Source: Chloroflexota bacterium (lineage in GTDB: Bacteria; Chloroflexota; Dehalococcoidia; Lucifugimonadales; UBA3495). Taken from it: DNA of 5,672 nucleotides. Below are positions 1-5,570 of the stretch, in pieces (positions within the stretch are counted from its first letter, which is position 1; every line of letters begins with the position of its first letter). A program made the position numbers and the translations under genes. Where the stretch lies: positions 1-5,672 of the forward strand of contig JAPPJA010000475.1 in assembly GCA_028874675.1 (NCBI GenBank). The letters are read 5' to 3'. The notes below the pieces were generated by a model. The model had not been told where the DNA came from. It made no database searches and saw nothing but the letters and a program-made list of their open reading frames with translations.

Positions 1-72
1 AATCCAGGTGATGGGCAAGGGCAATGCAGGAAAGGAAAAGGTAATCGCGAGCCGGCAGGATTGATGGGAAGA
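1..72. other. left edge, possible tail of an upstream gene
   Basis: No gene can be assigned here. On the + strand one frame is open from base 2 to a TGA at 62-64 (20 codons) and another from base 1 to a TGA at 97-99 (32 codons). Either could be the last codons of a gene lying mainly outside the window, but neither short peptide carries a recognisable motif. The stretch is purine-rich and contains no convincing hairpin. Confidence 0.25.
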
Positions 73-104
73 GGGACAGTTAAAGGGGTGCAGATATGAT
101 CTGC
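73..104 (+). promoter_or_regulatory. candidate promoter with an overlapping operator-like dyad
   Basis: A -10-like hexamer TATGAT (95-100, five of six matches to TATAAT) lies 16 bp after GGGACA (73-78, four of six matches to TTGACA). The -10 sits inside the perfect interrupted palindrome GCAGAT-ATG-ATCTGC (90-104). This would give a start near 107 and a leader of about 75 nt before the CoA-transferase operon. A dyad over the -10 is the usual place for a repressor of the TetR, MarR or GntR type, but no regulator gene is in the window. The -35 is poor, so the promoter is only a candidate. The palindrome itself is certain. Confidence 0.4.
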
Positions 105-181
105 GTGACCATAGAGGGTGTGGCAACGAATGGCTGTGTGCGGTAGTATGTAGGGCAGATTGTCCCCAGGAGCAGACCCGA

Positions 182-880
182 ATGAAGAACAAGATCTACC
201 AGTCCTTTGACGAGGCGGTGGCTGACGTTGCTGACGGTTCCGCGTTTATGTCGCCGGGATTCAGCGGCGTCGGCGTACCCCGAAACCTGCTGGCAGCCCT
301 GAATCGCCAGGGAGCGAAAGACCTCACCGGCATTTCCAACAATTGCGGGACGCTGGACGAGAAGATTGACGTTGGGACACTGATTGCGGCACGCCAGGTA
401 AAGAAGATGTACGCGGCATTCACATCTCCCACCCATCCTTCACAGATCTCTCCCTTCGTGCAGATGTACAACGATGGGGAAATCGATGCCGAGACGGTCC
501 CGCAGGGGACCCTGGCCGAACGCATTCGAGCCGCCGCTTCCGGAATCGGTGCCTTCTTCACTCCGGCCAGCGTAGGAACGGAGCTGGCGGAGGGCAAGGA
601 GCACCGGGAGATCGACGGCCGAACCTACGTGCTGGAGTATCCGCTCCATGCCGACTATGCCCTCATACGGGCCTTCCGCGCCGACACTTTCGGCAACCTG
701 CAGTTCCGGCTTTCCCAGCGGAACTTCAATCCCATTATGGCCATGGCCGCGCGGGTCACCATAGTAGAGGTCGAGGACGAGATAGTACCGGTGGGCGAGC
801 TTGACCCGGACAAGATTCACGTCCCCGGGGTTTACGTCAACCGCCTGGTCAAGATTCCGCCCGACGGTATTTTCGATTAA
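182..880 (+). CDS. 3-oxoacid CoA-transferase-like enzyme, subunit A
   Basis: This is the CoA-binding (A) subunit of a class I CoA-transferase (SCOT/AtoD/PcaI family), which with the B subunit moves CoA between acyl donors and acceptors in the cytoplasm. Family landmarks are SNNCG at residues 52-56, QVKKM at 72-76, PQGTLAERIRA at 107-117, FFTPASVGT at 125-133, NFNPIMAMAA at 181-190 and GELDPDKIHVPGVYV at 205-219. At 232 aa it has the usual full length. The ATG is preceded by AGGAG (168-172) with a 9-nt spacer. Two features are unusual: the typical GGFG glycine loop reads PGFS (25-28), and the segment usually resembling SYVGEN is replaced by a Ser/Thr/Pro/His-rich stretch (about 80-92). These suggest a non-classical substrate. 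Succinyl-CoA:acetoacetate, 3-oxoadipate or another beta-keto acid cannot be distinguished, and an IpdA-like ring hydrolase is a less likely alternative. Confidence 0.93.
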   Translation: MKNKIYQSFDEAVADVADGSAFMSPGFSGVGVPRNLLAALNRQGAKDLTGISNNCGTLDEKIDVGTLIAARQVKKMYAAFTSPTHPSQISPFVQMYNDGEIDAETVPQGTLAERIRAAASGIGAFFTPASVGTELAEGKEHREIDGRTYVLEYPLHADYALIRAFRADTFGNLQFRLSQRNFNPIMAMAARVTIVEVEDEIVPVGELDPDKIHVPGVYVNRLVKIPPDGIFD

Positions 881-928
881 TTTCATCATTTCCACCGTTT
901 TTGAAAGATTCCTCAAGGAGGAACCCAG

Positions 929-1606
929 ATGACCGAAGAGAAACCCAAGCTGCAGCGGCAGGCCATGTGCGACCGGCTGGCCATGGAGTTCCAGGATGAT
1001 TGGATCGTTAACCTGGGTGTGGGAATGCCGACCCTTTGCTCCAACTATGTTGACCCCACCAAGGACCTAATCTTCCATTCTGAGAATGGCGTAATCGGCT
1101 ACGGGCCGCTGGCTCCGGCGGGCGAGGAAGACCGGCACCTGGTAAACGCCGGCGGGCAGAACGTTGTGCCCATTCCCGGTATGGCCATAGTGCACCACGC
1201 CGACTCCTTCGCCCTGATTCGCGGCGGCATGGTTGACGTTACCGTGATGGGAGCCTATGAGGTGGCGGAGAACGGGGATTTCGCGAACTGGCGGATTCCC
1301 AACCGGAAAGGGGGCGGTATTGGCGGCGCCATGGACCTGGCGGCGTGTGCCAAGCAGGTTTTCATTGCCATGGAACACACGACCCGCGACGGCAAGCCCA
1401 GGATGCTGAAGCGCTGCGCCCTGCCCATAACCGCGCCGGGTGTGGTGACGCTGGTGGCTACGGACCTGGGCCTCTTCAAGGTGACGCCGCAGGGCTTTGA
1501 GCTTCGGGAACACGCTCCCGGCTGGACGCCCGAAGAAATCCAGGAAGCTACCGAGGCCACGCTGATTATCCCGCCTGACTTGAAGGAATTCCGTTTCCGG
1601 GATTAG
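929..1606 (+). CDS. 3-oxoacid CoA-transferase-like enzyme, subunit B
   Basis: This is the catalytic (B) subunit of a class I CoA-transferase (AtoA/ScoB/PcaJ family), partner of the gene 48 bp upstream. The N-terminal glycine loop LGVGMPTL is at residues 29-36. The SENG motif at 51-54 carries Glu52, which in this family attacks the acyl-CoA and forms the enzyme-CoA thioester. Further family blocks are SFALIRGG at 93-100, GGIGGAMDLAACAK at 129-142 and the conserved TDLGLF segment at 178-183. The 225-aa length is normal and nothing is missing. The ATG has a strong Shine-Dalgarno, AAGGAGG (915-921), with a 7-nt spacer, so it is translated independently of subunit A. An intrinsic terminator follows 44 bp after the stop. 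With the catalytic Glu present, a functional A/B heteromer is expected. Its substrate is unknown. Confidence 0.95.
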   Translation: MTEEKPKLQRQAMCDRLAMEFQDDWIVNLGVGMPTLCSNYVDPTKDLIFHSENGVIGYGPLAPAGEEDRHLVNAGGQNVVPIPGMAIVHHADSFALIRGGMVDVTVMGAYEVAENGDFANWRIPNRKGGGIGGAMDLAACAKQVFIAMEHTTRDGKPRMLKRCALPITAPGVVTLVATDLGLFKVTPQGFELREHAPGWTPEEIQEATEATLIIPPDLKEFRFRD

Positions 1607-1650
1607 ATGAAGGAAGTGTGCCGGGGATTGCCGGAGAAGGTCTAAAAGCG

Positions 1651-1684
1651 CGGGGGCGATGAATAACTCGCCCCCGTTTCTTTT
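1651..1684 (+). terminator. intrinsic terminator of the CoA-transferase operon
   Basis: A perfect 9-bp GC-rich stem, CGGGGGCGA (1651-1659) with TCGCCCCCG (1668-1676), has an 8-nt loop and is followed at once by TTTCTTTT (1677-1684). AAAA at 1644-1647 on the other flank gives a short U-tract when read leftward, so it may also weakly stop transcripts arriving from the convergent SDR gene. Confidence 0.92.
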
Positions 1685-1745
1685 GGTGATGGTCCAGTCA
1701 CTTCGGAAAATGTTCTGAAAGTCGTACGGTGGCCCGGTGGTTGGG

Positions 1746-1762
1746 TGAGGGACGAGCCCTCA
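1746..1762. other. small hairpin in the convergent intergenic region
   Basis: TGAGGG (1746-1751) and CCCTCA (1757-1762) form a 6-bp stem with a 5-nt loop, and flanking GGG/CCC runs could extend it with bulges. It lies about 50 bp beyond the SDR stop. It could add to termination or 3'-end protection of that transcript, but there is no U-tract on either side, so its role is uncertain. Confidence 0.35.
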
Positions 1763-1802
1763 AGGGGCCCACCCGCATTCTGACCCTTCTCCAGCCGTTA
1801 GG

Positions 1803-1821
1803 GGCGTTCTAGAAGAACGCC
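1803..1821. other. inverted repeat spanning the SDR stop codon
   Basis: GGCGTTCT (1803-1810) and AGAACGCC (1814-1821) form a perfect 8-bp stem with a 3-nt loop. On the - strand the TAG stop (1811-1809) sits at the loop/stem junction, so the last Phe-Phe codons of the SDR form one arm. No U-tract follows. It may be an mRNA 3'-end structure. Confidence 0.5.
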
Positions 1822-2561
1822 GCTCCACCGTTTACGTGCAGGGTCTGGCCGGTTATGAACCCGCCGTCGTCGCTGACCAGGAACAGGCAGGCGGCGGCAA
1901 TCTCTTCGGTCTTGCCCTGGCGGCCCAGGGGTATGCCCGCGGCGTTGGGGGGGCGGCTTTCCGGGTACCAGTCCGGGTTTGCCCGGCTGGTATCGATGCT
2001 GCCGGGGGAAACCACGTTAACCCTGACGTTGTGAGGGGCAAACTCGGTAGCCAGGCTGCGACTGAAGCCCACCAGGCCCATCTTGGCGGCGGACACATGG
2101 CCCCGCTGCGCTCCGCCGGCCCAGGCCCCATCGCCGGTGAAGAAGAGCACCCTCCCGTAGTTATTCTCCACCATGGAGGGCATGACCGCGTGGGTGCAGT
2201 AAAAAGCGCCGTCCAGCACCACCCCTCGAACGTATTCCCAGTCCTCCAGGGTCAGGTCCAGGAAGGGTTTGTGGGGACGTATGGCTGCGTTGTTCAGCAG
2301 AATGTCGATCCGGCCGAACTCGTCCAGGGCCATCTTGACCATGCTGTCCACCTGTTCCTTGCTGGACACGTCGGCCAGGACCGGCAGGGCGCGTCGGCCC
2401 AGGGCGCGCACCTCTTCAGCAACGGCCTCGGCTTCTTCCCGGTTGCTGCGGGCATTGACAACGATGTCGGCCCCCTCTTCAGCAAACTTCAATGCGGTGG
2501 CCCGGCCAATATTGCGGCCCGAGCCGGTTATCAGCGCTACCCTGCCATCCAGCTTTCCCAT
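1809..2561 (-). CDS. SDR-fold protein lacking the usual catalytic Ser and Tyr
   Basis: A classical-size (250 aa) short-chain dehydrogenase/reductase-fold protein, expected to be cytosolic. The Rossmann dinucleotide motif is TGSGRNIG (12-19), a variant of TGxxxGxG. D64 in LADV, NNAA at 90-93 (NNAG variant), the SPGSIDT turn at 185-191 and the C-terminal TGQTLHVNGG (237-246) are all typical. Aligned on the active-site lysine (K160 in HVSAAK), the catalytic Tyr position is Val156, the Ser position 13 residues earlier is Gly143, and the Asn of the tetrad appears to be Val115. His155 and Thr142 are adjacent. The cofactor site therefore looks intact while normal Ser-Tyr-Lys chemistry does not. It may use His155, have another activity, or be non-catalytic. 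AAGGAGA (2567-2573) just before the ATG supports the start. It lies 63 bp after the propeller gene and is probably co-transcribed with it. Annotation as FabG would be unsafe. Confidence 0.93.
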   Translation of the reverse strand: MGKLDGRVALITGSGRNIGRATALKFAEEGADIVVNARSNREEAEAVAEEVRALGRRALPVLADVSSKEQVDSMVKMALDEFGRIDILLNNAAIRPHKPFLDLTLEDWEYVRGVVLDGAFYCTHAVMPSMVENNYGRVLFFTGDGAWAGGAQRGHVSAAKMGLVGFSRSLATEFAPHNVRVNVVSPGSIDTSRANPDWYPESRPPNAAGIPLGRQGKTEEIAAACLFLVSDDGGFITGQTLHVNGGAAFF

Positions 2562-2624
2562 TTCTCTCTCCTTGCAAATTCTTTGCGGGTTCAGGTTGAA
2601 GTCCGCCTGCCGACCACCGGCGAG

Positions 2625-3746
2625 TCAGCCAGTGTTATAGAGGCGGTTGATGTTGGCGTACCGGTCCGGGTCCAGGTCCTTGCCTAAAAGGGCGGGATGG
2701 TCGGGGCCATAGCGGTGGGCCCGAAAAACGCCGTTCTGGGGAGGCCCGCCCCCAGCTTCTCCGTAGAAGGGGTTGACGTACTCCCAGACAATTTCCCTGG
2801 ACTGGGTTACCTCGAAAATGCGGCCCGGCGCGCCTTCGCAAATGACGGTATTACCGTTGGGTTGACGCTCGGCGCTGCTGATGTTGTAGCTGAAGAAGGA
2901 TATGTCGAGGGTGCCGGTATATTCCCAGCCGATTTCGCTGGTTTCGGGGTCAACCTCGATGATTCGCGAACGACTGGCGCCGCGGCGGTGGCAGCCATTG
3001 TCGAAGAGCATCACCTTTCCGCTGGGCAGCCAGGTTGGGTGATGCTGGTGGATAACTTCTCCCGGACCCCACTTCCAGCGAAACTGGCCGCTGGCTTTGT
3101 CCACGATTCCCACGGTGCTGGTCTGGCGGTAGCTGACCAGCAAATCGCCTTCGGGGGTAACGTTGAGCGCGTTCTGGTGCGACCACTCGTGGCGGCCTTC
3201 CATGGGGCAGATCACGTCTTCATCCACACTGAGGAAGTCCCAGGACTTCCATTCATACACTATCTCGCCGTCGGGAGTGATTTCCTGGACCACGTCGCCC
3301 CACATTTCTTCCGATTCGGGAGATTCGTAGCCACCCTTGACCTGGGCCGCCAGGTCGGCGGGCACGGGAGCCCAAAGCAATACCAGGGTGTTGCCATTGA
3401 GCAGACGTTCGAAGTCGTGGTGGAGGAACATGTCGGGGCTTTCGTACTTCCAGACGAGATTGCCGTCCCAGTCCAGCTCAATTAACGACATGGAGCGGCC
3501 CCCGAATTGCGGCCCCTCGCCTTCGTGGCGAGCCGTTCGGCTGCGGAAAAGGATGTGGCCGTTAGGCAACAAATAGCCGTAAACAATCTCCTCGGGATGG
3601 TGCCAGCGGTGGCAGACGCGGCCTTCCATGTCTATCAGGTTTGCGAATGAGCCGCCCCGGTTGGTGGCGACGAGGGTGTACCCTCGATAGCTCAGCTGCG
3701 GGTTGTAATAGATCAGACCGTTCTTGTGGTGGCTGGACCAGCCCAT
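2625..3746 (-). CDS. arylsulfotransferase-like six-bladed beta-propeller protein
   Basis: It resembles the arylsulfotransferase (ASST) superfamily, PQQ-like propellers that in characterised members transfer sulfate between phenolic compounds via a histidine. Numbered from the preferred Met, six blade-type repeats end in aromatic strands at about residues 46-48 (HRW), 99-101 (WKY), 164-166 (YEW), 224-226 (WKW), 274-276 (WEY) and 321-323 (WEY). Inner-strand motifs of the form His...LPxGxxL recur: HHDFERLLNGNT (109-120), SHQNALNVTPEGDLL (189-203), HHPTWLPSGKVMLFDNG (235-251) and SSAERQPNGNTVICEG (290-305). No signal peptide or membrane segment is visible, so it is probably cytosolic, unlike periplasmic ASST. 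The first ATG (3764) has no properly spaced Shine-Dalgarno; ACAGGAG lies before the second (3746), which is chosen. Length is then 373 aa. Substrate, and whether it is a sulfotransferase at all, cannot be read from sequence. Frame and fold are secure. Confidence 0.85.
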   Translation of the reverse strand: MGWSSHHKNGLIYYNPQLSYRGYTLVATNRGGSFANLIDMEGRVCHRWHHPEEIVYGYLLPNGHILFRSRTARHEGEGPQFGGRSMSLIELDWDGNLVWKYESPDMFLHHDFERLLNGNTLVLLWAPVPADLAAQVKGGYESPESEEMWGDVVQEITPDGEIVYEWKSWDFLSVDEDVICPMEGRHEWSHQNALNVTPEGDLLVSYRQTSTVGIVDKASGQFRWKWGPGEVIHQHHPTWLPSGKVMLFDNGCHRRGASRSRIIEVDPETSEIGWEYTGTLDISFFSYNISSAERQPNGNTVICEGAPGRIFEVTQSREIVWEYVNPFYGEAGGGPPQNGVFRAHRYGPDHPALLGKDLDPDRYANINRLYNTG

Positions 3747-3752
3747 ATTCCA

Positions 3753-3759
3753 CTCCTGT
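3753..3759 (-). promoter_or_regulatory. ribosome binding site deciding the start of the propeller gene
   Basis: Read on the - strand, ACAGGAG (3759-3753) ends six bases before the ATG at 3746-3744. The ATG six codons upstream (3764-3762) has only GGAG directly abutting it with no spacer, which ribosomes would not use well. The downstream ATG is therefore favoured. Confidence 0.7.
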
Positions 3760-3791
3760 GTCATCTCCGCGTTGGGCGGAAGTCTTGGTGG

Positions 3792-3820
3792 ATTGTGGGC
3801 CAGACCGGGGAAACTGTCAA
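3792..3820 (-). promoter_or_regulatory. sigma70-type promoter of the propeller-SDR unit
   Basis: On the - strand, an exact consensus -35 TTGACA (3820-3815) is followed by a 17-bp spacer and CACAAT (3797-3792, four of six matches to TATAAT). Transcription would start near 3785, leaving about a 40-nt leader before the preferred ATG at 3746. The position in the intergenic gap and the ideal spacing make this the best promoter candidate in the window. The weak -10 suggests modest basal or activator-aided expression. Confidence 0.6.
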
Positions 3821-3830
3821 ACGGGGAACG

Positions 3831-3851
3831 ATGTGACGAAGGCGTTCACAT
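3831..3851. promoter_or_regulatory. interrupted palindrome just upstream of the -35
   Basis: ATGTGA (3831-3836) and TCACAT (3846-3851) are perfect inverted repeats with a 9-bp centre. The site ends 11 bp upstream of the -35 of the propeller promoter and begins 17 bp past the transporter stop. It could be an activator site, or a weak hairpin at the end of the transporter mRNA. No U-tract follows it, and its 9-bp centre does not fit the TGTGA-N6-TCACA spacing of CRP sites. Confidence 0.4.
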
Positions 3852-3868
3852 GCTGTGGGACCGGTGGG

Positions 3869-4771
3869 TTAGAAGAGACCCAGGGAACTGACACCGGCGA
3901 CGATCATGGCAATGGCGGCAAACTTCATCGCCAGCGTTTGGGGAGAGAGGGCTTCTTCCATGAAATGCCATCGCGCATGGCTTAGCGCCGTGGCCAGCAC
4001 AAACACGAAAAGGGGTGTGGTTGCCAAAAAGGCAGTAACCAGGGAAACGGTACCCAGGCTGGTGGCCAGGAGGGCGCCGGCAACGACTACCAATGGAAGC
4101 ATCCCCTCCCCCACCAGCAGCAGGCCGACGGTGCTGGGCTGCTTCATCGCGCCGAAGAGCTGCATGCAGACCTTCGGGCGGCAAAAGGGCAAGAAGGCCA
4201 GGAGCGTACCGGTCTGCTGGTAAATGAAGACTGTGACGAAGGAGCTCTCGGACAGGGCCACCTTGGCGGTGAAGAAGCCGACAGCAAGGAACAGTCCGCT
4301 GGCGACGGCTGCCGGTACGCCCCTGGCCGGCTTCAACTCTCCCAGCTTGTGAGGAACGGCAGGAAGGGAAATGACCATGGTCCCCAGCACAACGAAAACA
4401 ATGGATGCCCACTGGAAGGGGCTCAGGCGTTCCCCCAGGAATGGCACCGCCAGAAGCGCCACGAAGATGGGATAGATCTGGGAGATGGCAACAGCCCGGG
4501 ATGCTTCATCAACCTTGAGGGCCACGAACAGGAGAGCATAGCCTATGCCCAGGGCCAGGCCGGATGCCAGGGCGGCAAGGATGTAGGGGAGCGCCGTATC
4601 TGAAGGAACTCCGAATATAGCCAGCGCGCCGGCAATATAGACGGCCAGCCCAATTGCAACCCAGGCGTACAGGGTGTCAATGTTGGGTAAATGGTGGTCC
4701 AGCAGGCGCTTATCGGTCAGGTGAACCAGGGCCAGGGTGGCAGCCGAAACCAGCGCAACGACAATCCACAT
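3869..4771 (-). CDS. EamA/DMT-family membrane transporter
   Basis: A 300-aa polytopic inner-membrane protein of the drug/metabolite transporter superfamily (EamA type), whose members export or import small metabolites. Ten hydrophobic segments lie at roughly residues 2-18, 34-54, 61-85, 92-112, 119-138, 151-172, 178-196, 214-236, 242-263 and 281-300, giving the usual 5+5 arrangement. The end of the first EamA repeat is clear: ISQIYPIFVALLAVPFLGER (97-115) followed by a helix ending near 138. The equivalent second-repeat segment is at about 242-300, with EE (272-273) in place of GE. The ATG at 4771 has only a weak AGGGG (4786-4782) 10 nt upstream, so translation may be modest; no better in-frame start is evident. 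Substrate cannot be inferred. Its place between the PlsY-like and propeller genes may be coincidental. Confidence 0.9.
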   Translation of the reverse strand: MWIVVALVSAATLALVHLTDKRLLDHHLPNIDTLYAWVAIGLAVYIAGALAIFGVPSDTALPYILAALASGLALGIGYALLFVALKVDEASRAVAISQIYPIFVALLAVPFLGERLSPFQWASIVFVVLGTMVISLPAVPHKLGELKPARGVPAAVASGLFLAVGFFTAKVALSESSFVTVFIYQQTGTLLAFLPFCRPKVCMQLFGAMKQPSTVGLLLVGEGMLPLVVVAGALLATSLGTVSLVTAFLATTPLFVFVLATALSHARWHFMEEALSPQTLAMKFAAIAMIVAGVSSLGLF

Positions 4772-4801
4772 TTAGACTGTGCCCCTGACGGCCGCTGGAA
4801 G

Positions 4802-4832
4802 TGAAGGGAAAGTTGAAGTTGATGGTTGAAGT
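4802..4832. repeat. short direct repeats upstream of the transporter gene
   Basis: GTTGAAGT occurs twice (4812-4819 and 4825-4832), 13 bp apart, with a partial third copy TGAAG at 4802-4806, giving a 12-13 bp periodicity. They lie 31-61 bp upstream of the transporter ATG. The second copy extended to GGTTGAAGT (4824-4832) recurs at 2594-2602 before the SDR start. They could be regulator sites on the - strand (ACTTCAAC), or simple sequence drift. Confidence 0.35.
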
Positions 4833-4883
4833 GAATGCAGGGTGCGCCGGAGCATGAAGGTAGCCTTACCCAGGTGACGAGGG

Positions 4884-5570
4884 TTATTTTTCCGCAAAGG
4901 CCGCGAGATTTCCCAAAGACTTCCTGGAAGTCATCAGGTGAATCACACCCACCATAGCCGGAATGGCGATGATCCAGGCAACCCATGCCAGGGAGTACCC
5001 CAGGTTTCCATAATATGCGAAGAAGGCAGCAACAGACACCGTTCCTATGAAAAAGGAGGCCAGTCCCCAGGTGGTGCTGCGGAAAATGCACATCAAACCG
5101 AATGCCGGTAGGGCAACCAGCAGGGCCGGTGCAGTCGCTATCCCCAGCAAAGCCCCGGTGGCCGTGGCCGCTCCCTTTCCCCCCGACCCTTTCAAGTAAG
5201 CCGGCCAGCAGTGGCCAAGCACAGCGGCGATGCCAGCCAGCAGCATTAGTCCCTGTTTGAAGCTCTCGGGATGAATTGGCAGACTATTCGGGAACTCGGC
5301 GGACACCGCCAGAATCATGGTCCGGGCCAGGGCTACGGCCAGCAGCCCCTTGGCAATGTCTATAACCGCCACCAGGATGGCCGGCCTGACACCGATAAGT
5401 CGGCCCACATTCTCGGAACCGGCGTTCCCGTCACCCGCTCGCCTTATATCGATTCCCAGGCGACGGCGCACAACGAAGTATGCCGGGGAAACGCTTCCCA
5501 TCAAATAGGCGACGCCCGCTACAGAAATAGCGAGAAGCACGAAACCATAGTTTTCAGAGGTCTGCAGCAC
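4884..5570 (-). CDS. plsY: PlsY-like acyl-phosphate:glycerol-3-phosphate acyltransferase
   Basis: A 228-aa integral membrane protein of the PlsY family, which makes lysophosphatidic acid from acyl-phosphate and glycerol-3-phosphate, the first acylation step of phospholipid synthesis. Matching blocks are the N-terminal helix with YLMGSVSPAY (22-31), GDGNAGSENVGR at 46-57 (family pattern GSGNxGATN), DIAKG at 71-75 and GHCWPAYLKGSGGKGAAT at 119-136, the phosphate-binding GGKG motif. About six to seven hydrophobic segments are present. The third family motif, usually Arg/Asn-rich with RL.G.E near the C-terminus, is hardly recognisable in the final residues SRKSLGNLAAFAEK (215-228). The start is GTG (5570-5568), with AGGAG (5585-5581) 10 nt upstream; the frame is closed by an in-frame stop at 5651-5649 and no ATG lies between. 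It may be the housekeeping PlsY or a divergent paralogue with another acyl acceptor. Confidence 0.85.
   Translation of the reverse strand: MLQTSENYGFVLLAISVAGVAYLMGSVSPAYFVVRRRLGIDIRRAGDGNAGSENVGRLIGVRPAILVAVIDIAKGLLAVALARTMILAVSAEFPNSLPIHPESFKQGLMLLAGIAAVLGHCWPAYLKGSGGKGAATATGALLGIATAPALLVALPAFGLMCIFRSTTWGLASFFIGTVSVAAFFAYYGNLGYSLAWVAWIIAIPAMVGVIHLMTSRKSLGNLAAFAEK

Noticed and set aside
1607..1645. Twelve-codon ORF starting directly after the subunit B stop
   Set aside because: It has no Shine-Dalgarno of its own and no motif, and lies between the stop and the terminator. It is probably chance.
2609..2621. Terminator between the propeller and SDR genes
   Set aside because: The GCCG/CGGC stem is only 4 bp with no U-tract in the direction of transcription, so read-through is expected.
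1836..2687. Long 283-codon + strand open frame opposite the SDR gene
   Set aside because: It is antisense to a gene with clear SDR motifs, has no recognisable domain, and arises from GC-rich codon bias on the real strand.
2697..3485. 262-codon + strand open frame opposite the propeller gene
   Set aside because: It mirrors the propeller coding frame, lacks motifs and is explained by third-position GC bias.
3831..3851. CRP/FNR-type site
   Set aside because: The half-sites TGTGA/TCACA match CRP, but the 9-bp centre does not fit the required 6-bp spacing.
4866..4892. Rightward terminator near the PlsY 3' end
   Set aside because: The TTACCC/GGGTTA arms pair imperfectly, although a T-run follows, and no + strand gene lies upstream to be terminated.
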